A DNA stretch of 64,000 nt from Galerina marginata (lineage: Eukaryota; Basidiomycota; Agaricomycetes; Agaricales; Galerinaceae): contig JAECYW010000001.1 of assembly GCA_023014335.1 (NCBI GenBank), forward strand, positions 4,154,001 to 4,218,000. Reading direction: 5' to 3'. How positions within the stretch are numbered: position 1 is the first letter of the stretch; every line of letters starts with the position of its first letter. Below are positions 1 through 10,765 of this stretch, piece after piece. A program made the translations under genes and the position numbers. The notes under the pieces were generated by a model, which was not told where the DNA came from, searched no databases, and saw only the letters and a program-made list of their open reading frames with translations.

Positions 1-2330
1 AACGTCTCAATAAAGACGGTACCGTGACCAGTAATTTTAGCCATTCCATTTGCAGTGGAGGCGTTAGGTTGGTCTTTCTCGGTAAACATGGTTAAGTCCG
101 AGAAGTCGGATGAATTGCCTGTGAAGTGAATTGATGCTCCTGAGTCCAATATCCATTCTTCGAAATCTAAGATTTCGGCGTCTTTACCCTTTCCCTTACA
201 GTTCGAACAATAGGCGAAATGATCAACGTAAATTTGGTAGATACTGTACAAATGTGTATGTGTATCTACCGATCTACTACTACTGATGGGCGAGCAAAGC
301 TCAGAAGCCCGATCTGTAGAGTGATCAGTTCGTGATCGATTGCTATGTGAACATGAAGGTACTTGCCAGAACCATTGCGTATTCCACGCAACTTCGTCCT
401 CGTAATCATGGGACTGTCTAAAGACAGGGTCCATGGCGTCTTCGTCGAGGTAATCTAACCTCCTCTCTCTTGAAGGTCCTGCGGTCGCATTAGAAGTACG
501 GGGGAATTTTGCTGGTCTCGGACCGCGATGATCCCCATACTTCAACTTGCGTTCCGACGGAAGCATGCGATTAATAACTTGGTCCGGTGTGTTCAGACGA
601 CCGTAGAAAGCATGTGAGAGCTCTACGAGCTCGAGAGGGGCATGTTGAAAACCTGTTCCAGCAGGGAACAAGTCCGGTGAGGGACTCCGTCCCATGGTGG
701 GAGTGATAGATTGTCCTTCGACGGTGGGCGGCGGAGTTGAGAGACGATGTGTCCCCAACATGTCCGATTCGCTCACACCGAGCGACACCGTGTCATCCTC
801 GTCTGGTACACGCTCAGGGGTAGGAGCCCTGGAAGCAGGCGGTCGGATCGAAGATCCTTCTCCCATAAGGAGAGAGAATGTTCCGCCTGGAACCATGGTG
901 GAACGATTTTCAATTGGACCGAATAGGTCCGAATTGTCATCATCCTCATCCTCTGGATCGCTAACCGGTTCGGGTTCATACAGGGAGAAGGTGGGTGCGT
1001 GGGTTGCATAGTCGTCACCTGTGTCCATGTTGAAATCCTCTCTACCGGTTTCCCGGTATTCCCTACTCTGCGTCTGTCCGGCAATATCCTCAAAGTGTTT
1101 CGAGGTTTCAATAGTGGGCGTAAGCCCGAGACGTGCCATGAGATCGCGTGAGCGATGGACGTGAGGGTAGGGGTGAGTTCCTGGCGCTTGCCACGCCTGT
1201 CCACTTAGTTGACGACGGGAAGTGGAGCCCGTGCGTCCAATGTGGGCGATGGTGTGTGCGGTAGGAGCTGGGAGCGATGGTTCATCTGTGTACTTGACGG
1301 ATGAATTGGCGAGGATGAAGTCGGAGGTGGCAACAGCCTCGTGGCTGTGCGCCTTCGACTTCTTGGCACCTCGACAATGCGGCTTCTTGGAGGAGCCCGA
1401 ACTACCGGGTTTTCCGGTGTTCTGTTGCTCCTTGTGAGAAGGGTCGGGACCTTTTCCCTTGATAGCGGTATTCCGCTGTGTCTCCACTTTGGGCTTGGCG
1501 TCAGCCCCTCCTTTGCCTTTCTCCTGTCGGGTATACTTTTGTCCAATCTTGGGTTGTTCATTACGTGGAACAGACCCATAGCGACTGGTCCAGACTTGAC
1601 GAATCGCCTTGTAAACCTCTTCAAGATTTAGAACGGTAATGGTATCGTTCTTCCAGAAGGTTTCAATGGTGGATTGATAAATCGAGGTGGAGCGGGGATT
1701 GGTGGCAACAGGGAGGGCGTTAAGGAGAATAAGAGCGACCATTTGGTCAGGGACAACCCTGACGGGCGGGGTACCGGCGGTAGGGAGGCGATTGACAATT
1801 TTTGAGAATTCAGCAAGTTGGGGTGCAGGATCTGATAAATCGATCCTGAAGGTAGTAAGTGCATTGAAGTCCTGAAGGACTTGCGCAAATTGCATCTTGG
1901 AGTATTTGTCTCTGAGCCACTCCCAGGCTCCTCTGGCAGATTTGGTCGAGATCTGAGACCAGATCCCTTCTGTTACTGCGGAGGAAATAAGTCCGCGGGC
2001 CATGTCATTGGCATCGTTCCAATCCTGTCGCTGCTTACGAAACTGCGCATTGGTGGCGAGAGCGGCAGCAGTCTGGGCGTTGTAAGCGCTCCAGAGAGCG
2101 GTGCTAACCGCTGCTGCATCAGCGTCGGCATCGGCAGCCAGAGCAGCAGGCATTTGTGGATAGGGCACTTCATTGCCAGTGGGCCTAGCCAAAGTGCCAT
2201 AGACGACATTCCAGCATTTGGAAACAAGGAGGACTTTTTGAATTTTCTCGGACCAGACACGATAGTTGGTACCATCGAACTTGGGGAGTTGGCCGAGATT
2301 GATGTTGTTGTTGGAGCGGGAAGAAGACAT
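1..2330 (-). mobile_element. Ty1/copia retrotransposon gag-pol, 5' part (runs off left edge)
   Basis: One uninterrupted minus-strand frame starts at the ATG at 2330-2328 and stays open for 776 codons to the window edge, so no stop is seen here. Residues about 1-250 look like a copia Gag capsid region (LPKFDGTNYRVWSEKIQ near the N-terminus, then a helical stretch with RGAWEWLRDKY). A long proline/serine-rich linker follows, then a reduced zinc-knuckle-like YCSNCKGKGK and the aspartic protease active site WILDSGASIHFT (DSGA coded at 135-146, about residue 729). Protease follows Gag in copia elements; integrase, reverse transcriptase and RNase H would lie outside the window. The intact frame suggests a recent or active copy. 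The copia assignment rests on the Gag and protease motifs only. Confidence 0.9.
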
Positions 2331-2824
2331 TTCGACAGTAAATGGATATAAAAGGTTATCTGTGGGATAAACTGGGTTGTGTCAGCAACAGTGTAAAAAT
2401 AGAGCGTGCAGAAACAATAGAAGCGCACAGCTTCTAAACACGTGCATGACATAAACCCGACTCCTTGGGAGTCAGCATTCAGACAGCGGCAGCGTCTGAT
2501 GGAGTTCTAAACCGAATTAACGGTAGAACATCCTTGGCAGCGTACAGCATTGATTGACGTGCAATTCATAGGGTAACCAGTGAAATGCACAGTCATGCCA
2601 GTGTACAGCCATGGTTGACGTGCTATCCACTGGATAATCCAGCAGATGCACAGTCACCCCAGGTATAGTCGGTCGAGACCGATGTCAGTAGCGTGCAGCC
2701 CTAAGGCGCACAGCGACGACAATCGGGGCCCATAACCTGTTGAGCGCATAAATGGCATTCACCCCTAAGGGGAACAGCCTGCGTAGTGGTATACTAACTC
2801 GACTAACCGAGTACGTACCTGGGT
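2331..2824 (-). other. Copia leader region with imperfect tandem repeats
   Basis: This untranslated stretch lies between the probable LTR and the gag start. It contains two imperfect direct repeats of about 60 bp (about 2536-2597 and 2598-2658), each with the series GTACAGC, TTGACGTGC, TGGATAA/GGGTAAC, CCAG and ATGCACAGTCA. Shorter GCACAGC-type copies lie on either side. No coding frame is supported. Such a leader could hold packaging or dimerisation signals of the retroelement RNA, which is inference. Confidence 0.5.
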
Positions 2825-2989
2825 TGTTGTGAGTGTGTAGAGGCAAGCTAGTGCAACGTAGTAGCTAGAAGTAAGAACTTGTATTTCAAGTATGAAATAC
2901 ATCGGGTTTATATACCTACAATATGCGCACAGACCATTTGTACCTATTTGTACATAACCCGGGTCTGACACGTGATTTCCATGTCAACA
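2825..2989 (-). repeat. Probable 5' LTR of the copia element
   Basis: On the minus strand this 165-bp stretch begins TGTTG and ends CAACA, the usual inverted LTR termini. It contains a TATATAAA-like box about 80 bp in, as expected for the LTR promoter. It lies about 500 bp upstream of the gag start. The partner LTR is outside the window, so neither the ends nor a target duplication can be confirmed. The primer binding site is not obvious. Confidence 0.45.
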
Positions 2990-3020
2990 CTGTTGCCTCT
3001 ACTTCTATAACTTTTTAGTA

Positions 3021-4767
3021 ATGTCTAATGCATCTATGAAGCCTGTCTGGGGCGCCTCTCTCAAGGAGTTGAGGAATGGATACATTGACATATACCAGGA
3101 TTATGGCGACTTCTTGGAACTAGTGGCAGAATGGATCAACGAACGCGCGGCATCATCCTCTTCCCGATGCGGTCTTGTTTGTGAGGTTATGCGAGATGCC
3201 AATCATGTCTGGTTTGGCATTGGAGTTTACACAATCTGTGAAATCCTTTTCATGGCAGGTTGGTGGTGCCTATGCCCTCTCATTATGATTCTTTATGACG
3301 GTCCAACTATTAGGTGTTTCCCCCTTCCTGATGGAGATCGAGGTTTTCAACAACCCATCCCGCACCTGCCGTATCTGCGAATCATTCTGGGCTTATAAGC
3401 ACAAATCGGTCACCGATCTTCCGTATGTGCAATGATTGTCTTCTGTTTAACTATCTCACAAGCCTGTTACAATCTAGATCACTTTTAAAGCCGTGTATAA
3501 GAAACGGCATTCTGGCTCCGACAAAAGAGCAACGCCTTACATATAAGAATTGGCTACATGTTTATGCCAAGGACAAGTCTGCCATTACTCTTTGTATGGC
3601 TAACCTTGTTGATTTATATGAGGCAAGTAACTATTACAGTTCATTTCTGCTTTTGATCATTGTTGACCCAAGAATATCTACTTCAGTTAAACCTTCAAAA
3701 CCTCGCCAGTCAGGATGACATCTGGTACCGGTATCCGGATTGCGAGACCAGTCCTCCCCCGATTGACGATGTATTTGAGCCAAACTACCTAAGACCTGCT
3801 TTTGAGTTGAAGGATGTCCATTTAGGTGAATTAATTTTTGGGCATGATGAGTGGGCTCGCTATGGATTGAAACCTGGAAGACCGAACGCATTGACTGCGA
3901 TGTTTGCCTATGAAGGTAATAATGCCCTTTTATTCACAGATTGAACTGCTGTTAACTGTGATCAACAACAGGCCTTTTAGACGAACCAACATATCTCCAG
4001 CCAGCGCATTACCCCAACATTTTTGTACCCTATGGACCTACAACTTGGCGACAACGCCAAACCTACACGTATCGTGTTCCCACCAAACAAGTTTGGTCCA
4101 TAACTCCTTGCTTTCCTGAAAATTCACATGTGGCACCTACGTTCGCTATAAGGTATGAAAGCTATTCAATTGTCAATTGCAACTTTCCATTGATCATTGA
4201 CTCTTGTCTTGTTTAGATCGAAAAAGAGGATTACCCAAGTGACTGGGCAGAAACAGCATGCCATGCTGTTCAGCACCATAGTCTCTGAGACCCGTGGAGT
4301 CACCATCGGGCCTCTTGAATATTGTGGCAACGGAAAGGTGATTAAGCTGCCTCATGGAAAGACAACGTAAAGTCCTTTCTTTTTTCGCATTAGTCTCGGC
4401 TTCTAACATTGAAATAATCAGAGTGTCAATTGTCCGTCATGATCCCTGTGTTCCGCAGTTCTACGCACAGAGGGAAATGATTGGGCTTGAAAGAAAGTCC
4501 AATGGACTTGATCAAAGTGGGACAGCAAAGAAATCCATGTCACAAGCATGCAAGCAAAAACGCCGTCAAATTACAGCTAAAACTAGCTCGCTGTCTGGGT
4601 CATCACCTGCACCACCTGACTTATCAGCGCTTGCACCCTCTACTTGTGAATATGTCTTACCAGTAAAGAAGAGGCGACTTAGTGCTGATAAAGCACTTGT
4701 TGTGTCTGTTGTAGGAACTGAAAATATCGACATTGACTCCATCTCCTTGGGAAGGCGTAAGCGATAG
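3021..4767 (+). CDS. Unrecognised multi-exon protein (about 470 aa) with a basic C-terminus
   Basis: I do not recognise the family. Seven exons join cleanly: 3021-3258, 3314-3422, 3463-3622, 3687-3915, 3972-4152, 4217-4366 and 4422-4767. They total 1413 nt, a multiple of three. Visible features are an acidic N-terminal part (LKELRNGYIDIYQDYGDF), a CRICESFW motif in exon 2 that may bind metal, and a C-terminal tail rich in Ser/Pro with basic clusters KKRR and GRRKR that suggest nuclear import. The third intron is GC-AG (gcaagt...cttcag), while the others are GT-AG. The chosen ATG lies only 31 bp from the outer edge of the copia LTR, and the sequence just before it (ctataactttttag) resembles a splice acceptor. 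The true first exon or promoter may therefore have been displaced by the retroelement. Confidence 0.7.
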
Positions 4768-4889
4768 GTAATATTGATTAGTAGTATTTATATAATATAC
4801 AATAATTCTGTGCAAAGAGCTGATTAAAAGTGATGTTCATCAGAGAGGTCAGCAAGTCAGAAACTCTGCTAAATTTTGTAGTTGAGGAC

Positions 4890-5230
4890 AAATGCCGTAT
4901 TTGTATTTGGAGAAAGATCATTGAAACTCACATAGAGGGGTGTTTACCTAAGCTCCAAAATTATAATAAATATAATCTCCTTATTAAGAGCTTCCAGACG
5001 CACCCAAAATCATGAACGTAGGTGTAGAATTGAGTGCAGAGCAAGAGTTTTGTCATTTTAGACGGCTTGGGATGTGGTGATAGCATAGCCACATGTATTT
5101 GGCAAAAGATCACCAAAATTCGCATAGAGGGGTGTTTACCCAAGCTCCAAAATTATGATAAATATGATCCTCTTGTTAATAGCTTTCAATCGCACCCAAA
5201 ATCATGAACGTAGGTGTAGAATCGAGTGCA
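4890..5230 (+). repeat. Left arm of a long inverted repeat, two tandem units
   Basis: Two tandem copies of a unit of about 190 bp lie here. Each carries the cores GAGGGGTGTTTACC, AGCTCCAAAATTAT and AAAATCATGAACGTAGGTGT, at about 4935-5020 and 5125-5210. Two further copies lie in reverse orientation at 8214-8540. The two arms face each other across roughly 3 kb that includes the alpha-kinase pseudogene. No coding frame is convincing in this arm. Confidence 0.85.
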
Positions 5231-5670
5231 TAGCAGAGGTTTCTTTTTGTATGACCCAAATCATCGCAGTCACACAGCCACTCATAAGTGCGCCACAGCC
5301 TTTTTACTCCCTTTTGACTGGCAGTAGAGTCCAAAATTCAAAATAATATGTGTGTATTCAATGAAAAAATATAGAAAGGTAGTTATGTAGATTTTCGGGT
5401 TTTAATAAACTAGACTAAGGGTGCTCAAATTGTCAGTAAGATATTTAAACTGGATTTTTTCAAGTTATAAAAAAGGACTGATGTCGATAGAGTATTGAAT
5501 GAATGGGATTATCCACTTAAAGTGAATTTTTGGTTGGAAGGAATTTGAGTAATGACTGAGAAAGAGAGTGGTATCATCCACCGAAGTGAATGTCGGGACA
5601 AAAATAAAGACTTGGAAAAAGGAATGGTAAAAGAAAGAAACAGCGAGCGGACAGGTTCACCCATTAGAGT
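5231..5670. other. AT-rich intergenic stretch, no gene seen
   Basis: This is low-complexity, A/T-rich DNA between the left inverted-repeat arm and the 3' end of the alpha-kinase pseudogene. I see no conserved frame, splice-consistent exon or further repeat copy. Confidence 0.5.
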
Positions 5671-7650
5671 TCAAGCCGCAGAATGATGTGCATTCATTGT
5701 TGCCCCAAGACGGTTCAACTTGAACCATCGACAGTATTTGTTGCATTCGTGTTGAGCTGGAAATTTCTCAAAAGCGGTGCCTAAGTTCCCATCACCGAAG
5801 AGATTATCTCCAAGGGAGCTGGGTAAACAACTTGTCAGAGTTTCTCCAAATCTGGTTTGATACTAACTTACGGGGCTGTCATGATTTGCGGGTCTGTTAA
5901 GACATTACCGACACCTGTAATAGGTGTTTCAACGTTAACAAAGTGGCATCAAGAACAAAAATATAGACAATGGTACCTTGGAAGTCTGAAACATACATAG
6001 TTTCGTGCGTGAGCTGGTATTGTGCATGCTGTATGAAGCACAAGAACTGGACCCTTCGGTTGTGAATCGGGTCGGTGCTTGCAATATCCAGTGGCTTCGC
6101 ATTGTCATTGTGAATGTACTTGATGAACGACTCTGGGCTGTAGTGTTTGGAAGTCCAGTTGCAAGACTGCGAAAAGACCGGGACTGGACCGGGACTGGAC
6201 TGGTAAAGACCGGAAACTCGTAAGACTGATCAAGACCGCAACCGCGGTCCGGTCTTCGGTCTTCGTCAATCTCAAAATTGTAAAGACCGACAAAAAACCG
6301 GTTTAAACCGGTCTCAACCGGTCCTTTCGCGTATAAGTTTGCACATAAATACGCCTATTAAATAGCTTTCGAACAATGTTAATTTCATATTTTTTGGCTC
6401 AAAACTAAGAAAGTTACAGCTAAGTTCGCTAATTTTATCGAATTTGGGTATAACTCAGCTAATACTTGAGGGAATACCATGTGTTTTCTTGTCAGTACCA
6501 AGGTAAACTCATTTATTATTGTATTTAGTTCGATTTACAAGTCTATCCATGTAATTAACAGCACATATCAATGAATATAAATGATTAAACATGTTTATCT
6601 TCCCCTTTGAGAATATATTGCCAGGAACCAAAAAGACCGGTTCAGACCGGTTAAAAGACTGCCAAAGACCGCCCAAGACTGCTCTAAACCGGTCTTGGTC
6701 AGTCTTATGCGGTCCTTTGCAGTTAATGGACCGCAAAAGACCGGTCCAGGTCTCGGTCTTTGGATTTCAGACCCTAAGACCGGACCGGACCGGACTTCCA
6801 AACACTACTGGGCTGGGCAATATCTCCTCAAGAAGGTAAACAGCACGGTGTGTGCTGCTGGTATTGCTGCCAGTGTCAAGTGGCTTCTGAGCGACCGCCA
6901 CAGCAGCAGAGACAAATCAGAATCTCTCGATCTCGAATGGTGATTGTGGAGGATCATGCCTGACAATGAATGCCCAAACAAAGTCGTACACCATTTTTAG
7001 AAGAGCTGACGACCAGACAAGCAATTTCCCTTCATCTGATATCGCATATTGCTCGTCTGCATAGCCTAAGCGTGTAATTGCCTTGCTGCGAAACTTCTCC
7101 TGGAAGACCCGTTTCAGCGCAACAGTACATGGAAGCGATGCGTCCGAGGATAATTGGCCATTAGGTAAAGTTGGGATGGCACCCAAGCCACTCGACAGTC
7201 TCTTGGTTTCGAATTGCAAAGTTGCCCGCATTGCAGTCTTGAATGCGCCTTTGCCAAGGAATCCATTCGGCCCAGGATCGTAAGATAGGCGAGCAAAGTA
7301 GATATTTCCGTGGAGCTTGAGCATAAGATCCTGGTTTGGTTTGGCGATCAGATCATCGATCTTAACAGTCGGCAGTTGTTCCAATAGAATTTGTTCGCAA
7401 ATGAAAGAGACAACTGTGCTCATGTTAGTGAACCATGGATACTGACCAAAGAAAGCAGAAACGCACCACGTTGGGAATTCTTTGCACTGATTCCCCCCTG
7501 TTGGACAGCAGTTTTAAACTTCTCAGGGTCTAACGGCCTAAATTCTTGGCTCTGGTTCGCACCCTCAGCATTTGGGACTGGTAGGCCGGAAACTTTGACG
7601 ACCTCAACAATACCGCTGTCAGTTGAGGAAGTGCCTTGTGGAGCTGGAGT
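5671..7650 (-). pseudogene. Alpha-kinase (MHCK/EF2K family) gene, disrupted
   Basis: On the minus strand the conserved alpha-kinase blocks appear in order. They are GKGAFKTA (glycine-rich), TVALKR (ATP lysine), AVYLLEEIL, FIKYIHN, MYVSDFQG, VLTDPQI, FGDGNLG and the zinc-binding QHECNKYC, with the stop at 5673-5671. At least three introns fit (for example the one ending cccag before the FGDGNLG exon). Three lesions are visible. An in-frame TGA at 6919-6917 follows EIERF, just before FVSAAVAVA. A 667-bp foldback element sits between EILP and SPESF. The 5' end is lost at 7651, where a different repeat begins. The family phosphorylates Ser/Thr on cytoplasmic targets and is expanded in agaricomycetes. 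Apart from the lesions the catalytic residues are retained, so the decay looks recent. Confidence 0.85.
6141..6807. mobile_element. Foldback/MITE-type hAT element, 667 bp, with 8-bp target duplication
   Basis: The left end TAGTGTTTGGAAGTCC is the reverse complement of the right end GGACTTCCAAACACTA. A perfect 8-bp direct repeat, CTGGGCTG, flanks it at 6133-6140 and 6808-6815. Both arms of about 170 bp are filled with repeated AAGACCGG/ACCGGTC motifs in opposite orientation, so the element can fold on itself. No transposase frame is present. An 8-bp target duplication with short terminal inverted repeats is the hAT signature, and a TAGTGTTTGG-type end fits. It lies in an exon of the alpha-kinase gene, and removing it with one duplication copy restores the reading frame across the site. 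Confidence 0.9.
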
Positions 7651-8213
7651 TAGGGATTGTCAAGGGTACAGCAACCCGCACGGGTTGGGGTGCGGGTTTT
7701 GTCAGGGTGCGGGTACGGGTAAGTGTTTTTGTACCCTACAAAAACCCGTACCCGTGACAGGGGTTGGTGGGTCAGGCACTGAGGTCAAATTAGGCGCTTA
7801 ATCGGCGCCAACGTGAGTTTCACACGAAGCTTTTCTTAGCGGAGGCACTTTTGAAAACGCCTCTGATAAGAAAAGCTTCGTTTGCAAAGGTAGGTTAGAG
7901 CTAGATAAATTGGAAAGTAGTCACGGTGTAACTTAGCTTGAAAATGATAAATGAGTAGATTTCAAGCTATATTCTTTTGATTTACAAAATTTTAGACACA
8001 TATAATCAAGAAAATTACTATCTATGGTGTACAGTACGTGAATTACCGACTACCCGTCAACTCTACCCGCGCGGGTTTCTGGACCCGCTGTACCCACCTA
8101 AACCCTTACCCGCACCCGCAAAAAACCCATACCCTTGACAGTGGGTACGGGTTTACTGGGGTAGGGGTACGGGTAGCGCTGGAATACCCCAGGGTTACCC
8201 CTGCCAATCCCTA
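7651..8213. mobile_element. Second foldback hAT-like element with GGGTACGGGT repeats
   Basis: The left end TAGGGATTGTCAAGGGTA is mirrored by the right end, whose reverse complement begins TAGGGATTGGCAGGGGTA. Both arms carry many copies of GGGTNCGGGT and ACCCGTACCC in opposite orientation (7660-7770 and 8040-8200). The TAGGG-type end resembles hAT elements. The 8 bp outside the two ends (GCTGGAGT and CTTGCACT) do not match, so no target duplication survives. The left end abuts alpha-kinase coding sequence and the right end abuts the inverted-repeat arm, which suggests a rearrangement through this element. Confidence 0.75.
7829..7883. repeat. Near-perfect hairpin inside the second foldback element
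   Basis: CGAAGCTTTTCTTAGCGGAGGC is followed after a short loop by GCCTCTGATAAGAAAAGCTTCG. The arms pair over about 21 bp with one mismatch/bulge. It sits at the centre-left of the 7651-8213 element and may be a smaller nested element. Confidence 0.7.
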
Positions 8214-8540
8214 CTTGCACTCAATTCTACACCTACGTTCATGATTTTCAGTGCGTTTGAAAGCTCTTGATAAGGGGATCATATCTACAATAATTTTGGA
8301 GCTTGGGTAAACACCCCTCTACACGAATTTTGGTGATCTTTCACCAAATACAAGTGGCTGTGCTTCCAGCACACTTTGGGTCGTCCAAAACAAAACTCTT
8401 GCCCAGCATTCAGTTTTACACCTACGTTCATGATTTTGCGTGCATTTGGAGGCTCTTGATAAGAGGATCACATTTATCATAAATTTGGAGCTTAGGTAAA
8501 CATCCCTCTAGGTGAATTTCGAAGATCTTTGTCCAGACTA
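8214..8540 (-). repeat. Right arm of the long inverted repeat, two tandem units
   Basis: Reading the minus strand, this carries the same cores as 4890-5230 (GAGGGGTGTTTACCC, AGCTCCAAAATTAT and AAAATCATGAACGTAGGTGT), again in two tandem units. The inner unit is cut at GAGTGCAAG by the start of the TAGGG foldback element, whereas in the left arm the unit continues further. Confidence 0.85.
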
Positions 8541-10765
8541 CTATTTTTGTAAGTTGGTGCTGCTCCTTTTAGAGCTTAGTACTGAATATCCCAACGCAAA
8601 ATCACAGGTGCCAACAGGGCTATGCAGTTCTACTTTGTAGCTACCTTAAAATACACTTCAGTCCTAAGACGCTCAAAGCGTCAGGCAAAGTCTAAAGAAC
8701 ACCTTACTATAAGTTACTACTTGGTATTTGAGATTTTGTATACTAATACATGGTGTGCATCTTCGTTCTGTACTTAATGTAGATAATTAATATGTAAGGC
8801 AAATCTGCATGGAAGGGAAAGTCGGCCTGGGTCCTAGTTAACTGGGAAGATGCTTTGGCTACCCAGCAACAAGCTGGCTCAGGCCTGGCCGCCCACGCGA
8901 TTGCTTCACATGAAGGAGAGGGAAATCACTCCGCCAAACGTCGGATTAATGGCCTGGTGCATGAGACTGCAGATGGAGCAGGTCTTGAAGAAGACAGTTC
9001 TTCCAGGCTTGCAACGGACGTCATTGAGAAAGGGGCTTAGGCCGCTGGAGACTGCGAATGAGGGCTGGTGAAACACTCATACGCCAACTATGCGAAAGCG
9101 CAGCAAATTCAAAGAGCTGAATGACAGTTTTCGATGCCATGAAGCATTGGTTTTATGGGTGGATGCTACCAAAGAAGTGTTAGTGGCTTTCTGAGCACAA
9201 GGACCCACAGGACGACTTTACAGACCTGGAGGAGGCAGTAGTTTTGGCTTGAATCGAATTTTCGAGGCAGAGGGAAATACTGTGGGTGGTAATAACGAGC
9301 GCGGCGTAGTGCTAGTGCAATTGAATGCGCCGAGTCTCAGATTTAGGCAGTTCAGGATGTGCTACACACCCGCAACAAAGCCAGCCTGTCCGCCGCAACG
9401 TCATCCATTTCGCGTTCATTGGTTGGATATCGACTTGCAGTGTTCGCGGATGTCGACGACGGCATCGTGCGGCAAACCAAGGTCTTTGGACAGCTACAAG
9501 TCATTCAGGTCAGCAACGTTCTCTTCTGAAGTCTGGAAACAGGCTTACCTCATTTATAACAACTTCTTCCTCTGCCCGCCGACTTTCTATCCAACCTACC
9601 GATGCTCAACATCCCGAGCCGCCGCCATCGTCGACTCGAACTGATGGTTTGCAGACTTTTTAACGGGTAAGTAAAACTTCATATCTTCATCGTATCTTTA
9701 CTCGCCTTGTTTTCCAGCCCACTCAAGCCCAGGACTGAGACGTTCCAACGTCATTGTCCAACCTTGCTGCCACCCACCACTACCTCCTCGACTCCCAATT
9801 TACGATCCCGATCCCCGCCTTCTACTCCTCTCTAGTCGCAGCCTATATCTATGCGCGGAGGTTGGTTGAATACCCAGGAACGGAATCAATGCAAGAAACT
9901 CACCGCAAATCGAGCAGCAAGCCAGCATAGTCAACCACCCTCCTGCTCTCACTAGACAGACACCGCCATCAACTATCCAGTCGTCGTCGCCGTCCTTATC
10001 ACTGCTGTTCAGGATCCTGGCTCCTGGGTCGAGTCAACCATCGTTCATGCGTGCTCCCAGAGACGCTGGCGACATAACATGAGGGTGTCAGAAACAAACA
10101 GCTGGATGTAGGAGGTGGGAGGTGGGACGCGGACGCGGAAAGCCGGGGAACGGGAGTACTGAGACAGCCGCCGTTGCACAGACAGCAGTCTTGACTATTC
10201 CAGTCGTCACTGTCGTATTTCGTTTTGCGACACAATTGGGCTATTTGAACAAATGAATAATGTAAATGGTTGGGATCTACGGCACAATTGAAGAAGCCCA
10301 CGTACGTACTAACAGTGCAATTAGTGGCATTGACCATATCCACGGTGGCTGAAAAAGCGGACACGAAGCTGCGTTAGCCACGTCGACGCAGGTGGAGGAG
10401 GCAGTAACGGCGGAATGGCGTGGAGGAGACCCTGGTAATAGGGAGGCACCATCCTTGTCGACGAGGTGGGGATGGAGCACATTCACAGCGGTCAACAAGG
10501 CGACGCGTACATGTATTAGGAGGCACTGGCAGTGTGCCCAATCGAGGAGAGACGGTGGAGGCGGGAGTGTGAATGGTGGTGAGAGGAACACCGACAACGA
10601 GGCCCTATAAATAGGACTCGTAACCTCGATTTTTCATCTGGTAACTTACCTGCGCGGTTGCACTCATACGACTTTAATCTGCGTACCTCCCCCGAATATT
10701 TAACGACGGGCTGGATGGAGCTGGAGCTGTACGGATGAAGTAGTGAGAGGTCTTCGGGGTCCACT
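8541..10765. other. Long stretch without a supportable gene
   Basis: Open frames exist (for example about 9325-9663 plus and 9999-10364 minus). They lack recognisable motifs, overlap each other on both strands, and do not join through convincing splice sites. Parts may be decayed gene fragments. No structured repeat was found, apart from simple A/T-rich DNA around 8690-8800. Confidence 0.4.
10606..10613 (+). promoter_or_regulatory. Possible TATA box for the SET-domain gene
   Basis: TATAAATA lies about 150 bp upstream of the chosen ATG of the SET-domain gene, in the right orientation. No other promoter element was tested, so this is a positional guess. Confidence 0.35.
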
